From Sulfurimonas sp. (GTDB lineage Bacteria > Campylobacterota > Campylobacteria > Campylobacterales > Sulfurimonadaceae), in assembly GCA_015663215.1 (NCBI GenBank), contig DQSP01000059.1, forward strand, positions 1 to 8,109: a stretch of 8,109 nt of DNA. The letters run 5' to 3'. Both the position numbers and the translations under genes were made by a program. Each line of letters opens with the position of its first letter. The first letter of the stretch is position 1. Under the pieces are notes generated by a model. The model was not told the DNA's origin, made no database searches, and saw only the letters and a list, made by a program, of their open reading frames with translations. Positions 1 through 5,941 of the stretch are shown piece after piece.

Positions 1-881
1 CCTGCTAAGTAAGTAGGACGACCATCATCACGAACAACAACTCTATCATAATCATCACCTTTAGATTCAGACTTTATCCAAAGCTTGTCTTCTTTTTTAT
101 AGACATTATCGCCCATCTTTTTCATAACACGATCCCAGTCTTTATAAAGACCAGACTCATTTACAAAAGTATCAAAGTGAATGTTAGTGTTGGCTAAAGT
201 ATCTACTACGATATCCATAACGCCATCTTTAGCCCAAAGTGCTAGCTCTTTATAGCGAGACTCATCAGAAAATATCTCTACACCAAATTTTTCTATAGCA
301 CCCTTAGCTAAACCCTCTAGGTACTCACCACGATAATAAGATTCAGGATACTCAACACTCTCTTTTAAGATGTTTTCTCTTGCATATAAAGCGATAGAAA
401 GCCCAAGTAGGTCTATCTGATTTCCAGCATCATTTACATAGTACTCAGCAGTTATATCATAGCCTAAATGTTTTGCTAAACGGTAGAGTGTATCACCATA
501 AACAGCACCACGAGCATGACCTATATGAAGTGGTCCTGTTGGGTTAGCTGAGACAAATTCTAAAAGTATTTTTTGATTTTTTTCTTGCTTTGCAAATGAA
601 GAGGGATTATCTAAAGCCCAAGATGCATACTCAGCTAAAAAGCTCTCACTCAAACGAAAGTTTAAGTAACCTTTTACTGATTCAACACTTGAGAACTCTT
701 CATACTCACCAAAAGATGAAGCGATTTCTTCTGCAATTACCATAGGAGATTTACGAAGTTCTTTTGCAAGTGAAAAAGCGATAGGAGTAGCAAAGTGACC
801 AAAAGAACGATCCCTAGGTTTTTCTAAAACAACCTCACGACCTAACTTTGAGCGCAATAGCGCCGATACACGTTGTTTCAA
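1..881 (-). CDS. argS: Arginyl-tRNA synthetase, N-terminal part (cut by the window edge)
   Basis: This class I synthetase charges tRNA-Arg with arginine in the cytoplasm. The visible 293 codons read without a stop and start MKQRVSALLRSKLGREVVLE. Residues 1 to about 100 form the ArgRS N-terminal tRNA-recognition domain, including the stretch FGHFATPIAFSLAKEL. The catalytic signature SANPTGPLHIGH follows, with the HIGH motif at residues 119-122 (minus-strand positions 527-516). The family is about 530 residues long, so roughly 235 C-terminal residues, including the KMSK-like loop and the anticodon-binding domain, lie beyond position 1. I chose the TTG at 881-879 as start because no ATG or GTG occurs in frame near it and the family-like sequence begins there. 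It lies 4 nt after the tatA stop, which suggests coupled translation. No strong ribosome-binding site is visible. The product is very secure; the start is less so, and a second TTG at codon 9 is possible. Confidence 0.95.
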   Translation of the reverse strand, partial: MKQRVSALLRSKLGREVVLEKPRDRSFGHFATPIAFSLAKELRKSPMVIAEEIASSFGEYEEFSSVESVKGYLNFRLSESFLAEYASWALDNPSSFAKQEKNQKILLEFVSANPTGPLHIGHARGAVYGDTLYRLAKHLGYDITAEYYVNDAGNQIDLLGLSIALYARENILKESVEYPESYYRGEYLEGLAKGAIEKFGVEIFSDESRYKELALWAKDGVMDIVVDTLANTNIHFDTFVNESGLYKDWDRVMKKMGDNVYKKEDKLWIKSESKGDDYDRVVVRDDGRPTYLA

Positions 882-885
882 AGGG

Positions 886-1119
886 TTATGCTTCTGTTTT
901 TGTTTTTGGAGCTTGTGTTGTAGATGCTACTTCTTCTGAACTTTCAACTTTTTTAGGCTCATCTGATGCGATTTCTTCTTCAACATCTTTCATCTCATTT
1001 TTAAAGTTTTTGATTCCCTTACCAAAGCCTTTTGCTAAGTCAGGTATTTTTTTTGCTCCAAAAAGCAAAACGATTATTCCGAAAATTATTACTAGTTCTG
1101 TTGTACCAGGCATTCCCAT
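886..1119 (-). CDS. tatA: Sec-independent protein translocase subunit TatA
   Basis: TatA is a small inner-membrane protein that oligomerises to form the path for folded, twin-arginine proteins. The 77-residue product shows the family layout. A short periplasmic N-terminus with Glu8 leads into one membrane helix (residues about 8-20, [13 protein letters not shown]). The Phe20-Gly21 hinge and an amphipathic helix follow ([18 protein letters not shown], residues 23-40), then a charged, Glu/Lys/Ser/Thr-rich cytoplasmic tail. The length suits TatA rather than TatB. The ATG at 1119 is preceded by AAGGA 8 nt upstream; a second ATG two codons later is less well placed. The gene lies between gmk and argS, 4 nt from argS, and has its own candidate promoter in the 82-nt gap after gmk. 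No tatB or tatC is in the window. Confidence 0.93.
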   Translation of the reverse strand: MGMPGTTELVIIFGIIVLLFGAKKIPDLAKGFGKGIKNFKNEMKDVEEEIASDEPKKVESSEEVASTTQAPKTKTEA

Positions 1120-1146
1120 ACTGTATATCCTTGTTTAAAATTAATT

Positions 1147-1163
1147 TTGAGATTATAACTCAA
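1147..1163 (-). promoter_or_regulatory. Candidate tatA-argS promoter with a palindrome around the -10 box
   Basis: In the gap between gmk and tatA the minus strand reads TTGAGTTATAATCTCAA. It holds a perfect TATAAT (1157-1152) flanked by a 5-bp inverted repeat, TTGAG/CTCAA. A start point six bases downstream would fall near 1145, giving a leader of about 26 nt that carries the tatA Shine-Dalgarno. No TTGACA-like -35 is seen, as is common in Campylobacterota. Whether the palindrome is an operator is unknown. Confidence 0.55.
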
Positions 1164-1201
1164 TTTTACTGTAAATTCTCTTATCAGAATATTTTCGTCT
1201 C

Positions 1202-1828
1202 TTATTCTTCTATATCTTCCCATCTTTGCACAAATTCATTTATTTTAATATGTGGAATCTTAAGTCTTGCGGTTAGAGCTATCTGCTTGAGTACTTTTGC
1301 TGCTACATCTAAGTTGTCATTTATCACTATAAAGTCATACTCAGATGTTCTTTGTATCTCACGACGTGCTACTTGGATACGTCCTTCAATAATTTCTTTT
1401 GAATCTGTTGAGCGTTTTTCTAAACGCCTTTTTAACTCTGAAAGTGTTGGCGGTGTAATAAAGACAGATGTGGTAATATCTCCAAGTCTATTTTTAACAG
1501 CCATATTTCCTTCAACATCAATATCAAAAATAACAAGCTTACCTTCGGATAGGGCTTGACGAACAGGATGCAAAGAAGTTCCATAGTAGTTTCCATGTAC
1601 AGTTGCATACTCTAAGAAGTTATCATTTTCTATATCTTTGACAAATTCTTCTTTACTTACAAAGTGATAGTCTACACCCTCAGCTTCACCCTTTCTCATA
1701 GGTCGAGTTGTTGTAGATAAGGAGAAGTAGTAATCCCCTATCTCATTAGAAATTTTATTTATAAGTGAACTCTTACCTGCTCCACTAGGTCCTGAGAGAA
1801 CAAGAACTACTCCGTTATGCTCTATCAC
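1202..1828 (-). CDS. gmk: Guanylate kinase
   Basis: Gmk phosphorylates GMP to GDP with ATP in the cytoplasm and feeds GTP, dGTP and (p)ppGpp pools. The 208-residue product has the normal family length. It has the P-loop GPSGAGKS (residues 13-20) and the GMP-binding block with FSLSTTTRPMRKGE and GVDYHF (35-56). The FLEYATVHGNYYGT segment (71-84), a FDIDVEG strand (101-107), a lid segment RRLEKRSTDS (134-143) and the YDFIVINDNLD block (164-174) follow. The start is GTG at 1828, placed by AGGGG about 7 nt upstream. Its G is shared with the TAG stop of the preceding ChePep-like gene (TAGTG), so the two are probably translationally coupled. No terminator is seen after the gene. Confidence 0.97.
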   Translation of the reverse strand: MIEHNGVVLVLSGPSGAGKSSLINKISNEIGDYYFSLSTTTRPMRKGEAEGVDYHFVSKEEFVKDIENDNFLEYATVHGNYYGTSLHPVRQALSEGKLVIFDIDVEGNMAVKNRLGDITTSVFITPPTLSELKRRLEKRSTDSKEIIEGRIQVARREIQRTSEYDFIVINDNLDVAAKVLKQIALTARLKIPHIKINEFVQRWEDIEE

Positions 1829-3126
1829 TAATTATCCCCTAATGTAATGTTAATACTAATTTTCATGCCCTTCATAGAAGCTGCAACATTTTTATCCGTG
1901 AGTGCAGCTAAAAGATTTTTTAGTGCCTCAACACCACTATTTTCCTCTACTACTATGTCTTCATCAGCTATTGCTACTTCTTCACTAGCTTCATCTTCAG
2001 CTAATTCTTCTTCAGGTTGTTCATCTTCGGAATCTTCAACTTCAACTTCTTCTTCATCTATCTCTTCACCCATTGCAAGCTTCATATCATTACTCGTTAA
2101 AGAGTCCAAGTCACCTGAAACAATGTCTAAAAGTGTCTCCTCATCTATTTCACTCTCTAACTCTTCTTCACTCAGGTCATCTACAGCATTTTCTATTTGT
2201 GAAGCTATATCAATATCGGTTTCAACTTCAGGCTCTTCTTCAATTTCTAGTTCTTCTTCAACTTCTTGTGCAGCTTCATCTTCTTCAGGCTCAGACTCTT
2301 CAACTTCTGCTTCTTCTTCAACTTCTGCTTCTTCTTCAACTTCTGCTTCTTCTTGAGGCTCAGGTTCTTCTTCCATTTCAGGCACTGCTTCAGATTCTTC
2401 TTCAAGAATCAACTCATCTTCAGACTCTTCTTCAGGTTCATCTTCAAGAATCAACTCATCTTCATCTTCAGGTTCTTCTTCTAGAACTAACTCTTCGAGG
2501 TCTTCTTCATCATCAAGATTTATATCCATCTCTGTTTCTTCAAGTAAATCTTTTACTTTTTGTGCTTCTTTATCATCTAAAACACTTTCGCCAGAACTAT
2601 CATCTTCTAAATCATCAAGAGTTAACTCTTCATCGAGCTCTTCAAGTTCATCTTCTAAACCATCTAGTTCTTCTAAATCCTCTAGCTCTTCTACTTCCCC
2701 AAGTTTTTCTAGCTCACCTAAGTCTTCTAGCTCTGCTAGAACTTCTTCTTCCCCAACAGCTTCATCAACAGCACTATCTTCTTCTAGTACACTAATGTCA
2801 ATTTCATCAGATTCTTTACTAAGAACAGAAAAAAGTTCCACTAAGTCTGTCGGTAAAAATGGTTTTTTGAGTATTTTAGTAAAGCTATCTACCTCCTCGG
2901 CATCACGAGAACATATATAAAGTGATGTAGAGTAGGTAACTTTTTCATTGAGTTGCATATACAACGAATCACTATAAAGAGTGTCATCTATCACGACTAA
3001 GTCATAAGTAGTAGATTCTATAGCATCTAAAGATTCAACAACTTCAAGATTATCAGAGGTTTTTTGAGCACTAAGTGTAACAAGTTTATTTACGACAGGA
3101 TTGTCATTTATGAGTAAAATATTCAC
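1828..3126 (-). CDS. chePep: ChePep-like chemotaxis regulator (receiver-like domain plus poly-Glu region)
   Basis: The 432-residue protein has three parts. Residues 1 to about 104 resemble a CheY-type receiver: ILLINDNP near the start, DLVVIDD at 42-48 and KKPF at 87-90, the usual lysine position. Residues about 105-300 are dominated by Glu and Asp with Leu/Val-spaced repeats such as ELEDLGELEKLG, DELILE and EEEAEV. A less repetitive stretch follows at about 303-356 (TLLDIVSGDLDSL), then more acidic residues. A conserved-looking basic/hydrophobic tail closes the protein (398-432, ALKNLLAALTDKNVAASMKG then MKISINITLGDN). This layout and the position beside fliR, gmk, tatA and argS match, as I recall, H. 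pylori HP0322 (ChePep) and the C. jejuni 'highly acidic protein' Cj1178c. ChePep sits at the flagellated pole, acts with CheZ and influences swimming reversals. The start is GTG at 3126, with AAGGA 6 nt upstream. The ortholog call rests on architecture and synteny. Confidence 0.85.
   Translation of the reverse strand: MNILLINDNPVVNKLVTLSAQKTSDNLEVVESLDAIESTTYDLVVIDDTLYSDSLYMQLNEKVTYSTSLYICSRDAEEVDSFTKILKKPFLPTDLVELFSVLSKESDEIDISVLEEDSAVDEAVGEEEVLAELEDLGELEKLGEVEELEDLEELDGLEDELEELDEELTLDDLEDDSSGESVLDDKEAQKVKDLLEETEMDINLDDEEDLEELVLEEEPEDEDELILEDEPEEESEDELILEEESEAVPEMEEEPEPQEEAEVEEEAEVEEEAEVEESEPEEDEAAQEVEEELEIEEEPEVETDIDIASQIENAVDDLSEEELESEIDEETLLDIVSGDLDSLTSNDMKLAMGEEIDEEEVEVEDSEDEQPEEELAEDEASEEVAIADEDIVVEENSGVEALKNLLAALTDKNVAASMKGMKISINITLGDN
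2301..2354 (-). repeat. Three perfect 18-bp tandem repeats inside the ChePep-like gene
   Basis: The plus-strand unit CAACTTCTGCTTCTTCTT occurs three times without mismatch at 2301-2318, 2319-2336 and 2337-2354. It encodes three copies of a six-residue Glu-rich unit (EEEAEV in register). The unit is a multiple of three, so gain or loss of copies would change protein length without a frameshift. Confidence 0.95.
2399..2464 (-). repeat. 24-bp direct repeat with 42-bp period in the ChePep-like gene
   Basis: An identical 24-bp stretch lies at 2399-2422 and 2441-2464, spaced 42 bp (14 codons) apart. It encodes two copies of an EDELILE-containing segment (residues about 222-228 and 236-242). A more diverged third relative, EELVLEEEPED, lies just before them in the protein at residues 211-221. 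Both are in frame. Confidence 0.93.
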
Positions 3127-3172
3127 GAATATTCCTTGAGGATTATGTTACTATTATTGTATCTAAATAAAA

Positions 3173-3937
3173 CTAAAAAAGCATCTCTAAAGCATTAAAT
3201 GCATCTATCATTTGAGTTTTTACTATGAGCATAGTCGAAGCAAATGTCGCTATAAGCACTACAAATGCCACCATAATCTTTATAGGAAAACCGATGACTA
3301 GAAGGTTAAACTGAGGCATAGTTTTCATAAGCATACCAAAGATTACATCGGCTAGCCAAGATAAGGCTACGATTGGAAATGCTATCATAAAACCTACAAG
3401 AAACATATTTGAAGCAGCATTTATTATATAGTGAAATAGATCTTCTCTCATCACAAATCCACCTAAAGGAACAGCTTTTAAAGAACTGTCCACAAAAAGT
3501 AGTACCCAATGATGCAAATCTAATGAAAGTAGTACCATCAATCCCATCAAAGACAGGAACTGCGATATGATTGGCATCGAAACACCCGTTTGAGGGTCAA
3601 TAGCACTAGCCATAGAAAAACCCATCATAAAAGAGATTATTCCTCCTGCAAAAGTAATGACATTATAGGCTAGTTGAAGAACTATACCAACAGCTAAACC
3701 AAGCATAAACTCACTCAAGATTGCCAATACTATTGTAGGTAGATTTATAGCTATTTGCAAGGGTGGCATAGAAGAGTAAAAGACTATAGTAAAGAAAAAT
3801 GCCATAGCAGCTTTTATCTGCATGGGAATGTTTTTATGTGAGAATATTGGTACAGCTATAAAAAGAGCTAAAAAACGAAAGAACAAGAGCATAAAACCAA
3901 CAACATTTGCATCTTGAAATATCTTCATAAACTCCAT
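3173..3937 (-). CDS. fliR: Flagellar biosynthesis protein FliR
   Basis: FliR, with FliP and FliQ, builds the export gate of the flagellar type III secretion system in the inner membrane. The 254-residue product is of usual length and highly hydrophobic. Membrane segments lie near residues 12-31, 42-57, 66-110, 124-150, 176-202 and 211-238. Family features include DPQTG at 114-118 with the following MPIISQFL, and MPQFN (207-211) before the GFPIK turn (216-220). The neighbouring ChePep-like gene ends the motility pair. The gene begins 8 nt after the ABC ATPase stop. The first ATG (3937) has only a weak upstream site, whereas a second ATG at codon 4 (3928) has GGAG close before it, so the exact start is open. 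No terminator separates it from its neighbours. Confidence 0.95.
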   Translation of the reverse strand: MEFMKIFQDANVVGFMLLFFRFLALFIAVPIFSHKNIPMQIKAAMAFFFTIVFYSSMPPLQIAINLPTIVLAILSEFMLGLAVGIVLQLAYNVITFAGGIISFMMGFSMASAIDPQTGVSMPIISQFLSLMGLMVLLSLDLHHWVLLFVDSSLKAVPLGGFVMREDLFHYIINAASNMFLVGFMIAFPIVALSWLADVIFGMLMKTMPQFNLLVIGFPIKIMVAFVVLIATFASTMLIVKTQMIDAFNALEMLF

Positions 3938-3945
3938 ATTATTAG

Positions 3946-4590
3946 CTACTTAATCTGCTTCAATTTTTTCTCTTTAAGATGGTAAACTTTATCGCACTGA
4001 TGTGCTAAGTCATTATCATGTGTTACAAGTATCATGCCAGCACTATTAGTTTTACAGTAGTTAAAAAAGAGCTGCATGACTTCATCTGCAGTTTTTTTAT
4101 CTAGGTTTCCAGTTGGCTCATCTGCAAAAATGATACGAGGTTTTTTTGTCAAAACTCTAGCTATAGAAACACGCTGTTGTTGTCCACCTGAGAGTTGTGT
4201 TACTTTTTGATGGATAGGTTCTTTTATGTGCAGGGCTTCAAGTAGTGTATCTTCTATCTTTTCACCTGAAAGTAATTGTGCTACTTCTAAGTTTTCATAA
4301 GCACTAAAACCATTAAAAAGATAGTGAGCTTGAAAAATAAGACCTAAGTCATGGCGTTTAATCGTAGAGAGTCTTTTTTTACTCATGCTAGCTACATCTT
4401 CGCCAAAGAGGGAAACACTCCCCTCACTTGGTATTAAAAGTGTTGAGAGTTGGTGCAAAAGTGTCGATTTACCACTCCCACTCATACCTATAATAGCGAT
4501 ACTTTCTCCTGTATTTAGCTCAATATTTACATCGCTAAAGAGTTCATATTCAAAAGTATGGGATAGATTTTTTGCTGTAAGTAAATTCAT
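3946..4590 (-). CDS. ABC transporter ATP-binding protein, LolD/MacB-type
   Basis: This 214-residue cytoplasmic ATPase has a complete nucleotide-binding domain. Walker A is GMSGSGKST (35-43), the Q-loop glutamine is Q87, the signature is LSGGQ (133-137) and Walker B is IIFADE (153-158). The D-loop is GNLD (161-164) and the switch histidine is H191. Its size and the LSGGQQQRVSIARVL and FADEPTGNLD blocks place it with LolD (lipoprotein release), MacB-type and FtsE ATPases. No permease is encoded in the window, so the substrate cannot be named. The C. jejuni neighbour Cj1180c occupies the same place between fliR and tsf, as I recall. The ATG at 4590 has no Shine-Dalgarno, but TATAAT ends exactly 6 nt upstream, so a leaderless transcript is likely. 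The tail is short and lysine-rich. Function beyond ATP hydrolysis is inferred from family. Confidence 0.9.
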   Translation of the reverse strand: MNLLTAKNLSHTFEYELFSDVNIELNTGESIAIIGMSGSGKSTLLHQLSTLLIPSEGSVSLFGEDVASMSKKRLSTIKRHDLGLIFQAHYLFNGFSAYENLEVAQLLSGEKIEDTLLEALHIKEPIHQKVTQLSGGQQQRVSIARVLTKKPRIIFADEPTGNLDKKTADEVMQLFFNYCKTNSAGMILVTHDNDLAHQCDKVYHLKEKKLKQIK

Positions 4591-4609
4591 TTAAGAATTA
4601 TATTCTAAA
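4591..4609 (-). promoter_or_regulatory. Candidate promoter for leaderless transcription of the ABC ATPase gene
   Basis: The minus strand reads TTTAGAATATAATTCTTAA directly before the ATG. TATAAT lies at 4602-4597 and six bases separate it from the A of the start codon, which is the standard -10 to +1 distance. AGAAT-ATA-ATTCT forms a small perfect palindrome over the box. No AGG- or GAGG-like site precedes the ATG. The box context nearly equals that of the rpsB promoter (TTTAGAGTATAATTC). Confidence 0.55.
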
Positions 4610-4627
4610 CTTACTAAAGATAAGTTT

Positions 4628-5839
4628 TTACTCATCAAATATCTTTTTGCAACCTATACAAGAATGTATATCTAATCTTTTGGAATATACTCTTTCTATC
4701 ATTTTTTTCATTATATAAGCAAAGTATCCATTAATATAGATTCCGAAAACTTTTGCTGTTGCATAACGACGACCTAAGGCTATAAGAATTCCTCGAGAAC
4801 GTATCTTATGTTCTTGCAACTTTTGACCTTTTTGATCGCATTTGATATTTTTCGAGCAAAGTTCACCCATCTGTTCTGCTATATCTGCAGTTGGTGCTAG
4901 TATATTTTCATCTTTATCTCTGAGTGTTGTGCAGTCGCCTATGGCATACACATTTTTATACTCTAGTGTTTGAAGGGTAGGTTTTGTTTGGATGTAGCCT
5001 CTTTCATTTTTTTCTAATTTTAGATTAAATACTACACCATTGGGTTCAATTCCCCCAGCAAAAATCATAAAATCCATAAATACTTTTTCACCACTACTAA
5101 GTGTTACACTTGTCTTTGTTAATGCGACAACTTTTTGCTTGTTTTTTATCACTACCTCTAAATCTAGAAGTCTTTTAGTAGACTTATCAACTAGGTGTTT
5201 ATCCATTCCAAAAAGTATATGTTCTGCTGCATTCACAAGTATGATGTTGAGTTTTCGGCATATAAAATGGTTCTGCTTATAAAACTCTTTAGCAAAAGAT
5301 GCCATCTGTGCAGCAATCTCAACTCCACTCAACCCTGCCCCTGCTATAACTATACTCAAGGGTATACATGTTGCCCCACCCTCATCTACTTTTTTAAACA
5401 GTGACATCTCAAACTTTTGCTTAAAGTACATTGCTCGATGTAGTGCTTTTATACCATAAGCATACTCTCGTAGACCCTCTACATTTGTAGCAAATTTCGT
5501 ACGTGAACCTACTGCTATAACAAGGTAATCATAACTTAACCTATCAGTAGTAGTGATGACTTTATTATTTTTAAAGTCCACATTTATAACCTCTCGCTTA
5601 CAAAAACTTACATTAGAATTTTTAAAACCACTGCAGTATGTAAAAAGATCTAGTGTGATTTGTGCGAAGTCTTCTTCATTTGCGATGAGATCATAAACTT
5701 CTGTTTGCATGTAGTGATAAGGATTTTTATCTAAGAGGATTATCTCATTTTCAGGGTTTTTCGCAAGGTTTTTAACAGTCTGTATACCTGCATAACCACC
5801 ACCGATAACAATAATCTTATGTTTTTGATTTTCTTTCAT
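4628..5839 (-). CDS. Type II NADH dehydrogenase-like FAD/NAD(P) oxidoreductase
   Basis: The 403-residue flavoprotein has the two-dinucleotide-fold layout of NDH-2 enzymes, which pass electrons from NADH to quinone without pumping protons. The FAD motif GGGYAG is at 13-18, with Asp37 ending the second strand (IILLDKN). VIAVGS follows at 107-112, then the NAD motif GAGLSG (167-172) with Glu174. FAGGIEPN is at 260-267 and the FAD-contacting YAIGDC at 298-303. The C-terminal block GILIALGRRYATAKVFGIYI followed by NGYFAYIMKKMIERVYSKRL resembles the NDH-2 membrane-binding region. Two features differ from what I would expect. The AQxAxQ-type quinone-site motif reads ADIAEQ (318-323), and the tail ends with Cys394-x-x-Cys397. 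Sulfide:quinone oxidoreductase is a related alternative, but its characteristic cysteines are not evident. The gene sits alone between tsf and the ABC ATPase, with its own promoter and no Shine-Dalgarno. Confidence 0.82.
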   Translation of the reverse strand: MKENQKHKIIVIGGGYAGIQTVKNLAKNPENEIILLDKNPYHYMQTEVYDLIANEEDFAQITLDLFTYCSGFKNSNVSFCKREVINVDFKNNKVITTTDRLSYDYLVIAVGSRTKFATNVEGLREYAYGIKALHRAMYFKQKFEMSLFKKVDEGGATCIPLSIVIAGAGLSGVEIAAQMASFAKEFYKQNHFICRKLNIILVNAAEHILFGMDKHLVDKSTKRLLDLEVVIKNKQKVVALTKTSVTLSSGEKVFMDFMIFAGGIEPNGVVFNLKLEKNERGYIQTKPTLQTLEYKNVYAIGDCTTLRDKDENILAPTADIAEQMGELCSKNIKCDQKGQKLQEHKIRSRGILIALGRRYATAKVFGIYINGYFAYIMKKMIERVYSKRLDIHSCIGCKKIFDE

Positions 5840-5844
5840 TGGAG

Positions 5845-5853
5845 ATTATATCA
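5845..5853 (-). promoter_or_regulatory. Extended -10 promoter for leaderless ndh-type transcription
   Basis: The minus strand reads TGATATAAT, an extended -10 element, ending only five bases before the ATG at 5839. The predicted start point falls on or next to the A of the start codon. The sequence between (CTCCA) is not a ribosome-binding site. Upstream is a T-rich stretch that also serves as the U-tract of the tsf terminator. Confidence 0.6.
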
Positions 5854-5871
5854 TTTTGCTAAAAATTTGGC

Positions 5872-5907
5872 AAAAAAAAAGGCTAAGACCTAAGTCCTAG
5901 CCTTTTT
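5872..5907 (-). terminator. Rho-independent terminator of rpsB-tsf
   Basis: On the minus strand a 14-bp stem with one G-U pair pairs positions 5907-5894 with 5889-5876 around a TTAG loop. The T run continues to 5872, giving nine T residues. It lies about 30 nt after the tsf stop. It should separate the ribosomal unit from the downstream ndh-type gene. Confidence 0.9.
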
Positions 5908-5922
5908 ATAAAAAGAGTTTAA

Positions 5923-5941
5923 GTTAAGCGAAAAGCTTAAC
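5923..5941 (-). other. Small hairpin over the tsf stop codon
   Basis: A perfect 7-bp inverted repeat (GTTAAGC / GCTTAAC, 5-nt loop) spans the TAA stop of tsf, just before the main terminator. It has no T run of its own and may be chance or a small 3'-end stabiliser. Confidence 0.4.

Noticed and set aside
848..1559. Plus-strand open frames across tatA and gmk
   Set aside because: They overlap two well-recognised minus-strand genes and the translations show no family features.
2301..2464. CRISPR-like repeat array
   Set aside because: Repeats are direct, adjacent or 42 bp apart, in frame with codons, and have no unique spacers.
1847..2795. Long plus-strand open frames rich in Ser, Phe and Leu opposite the acidic gene
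   Set aside because: They are the antisense of GAA/GAG-rich codons, which contain few stops; low-complexity composition, no ribosome-binding sites, and the minus-strand gene is clear.
3306..3509. Minus-strand 67-codon frame inside fliR
   Set aside because: It lies in another frame of the fully recognised fliR and has no start signal.
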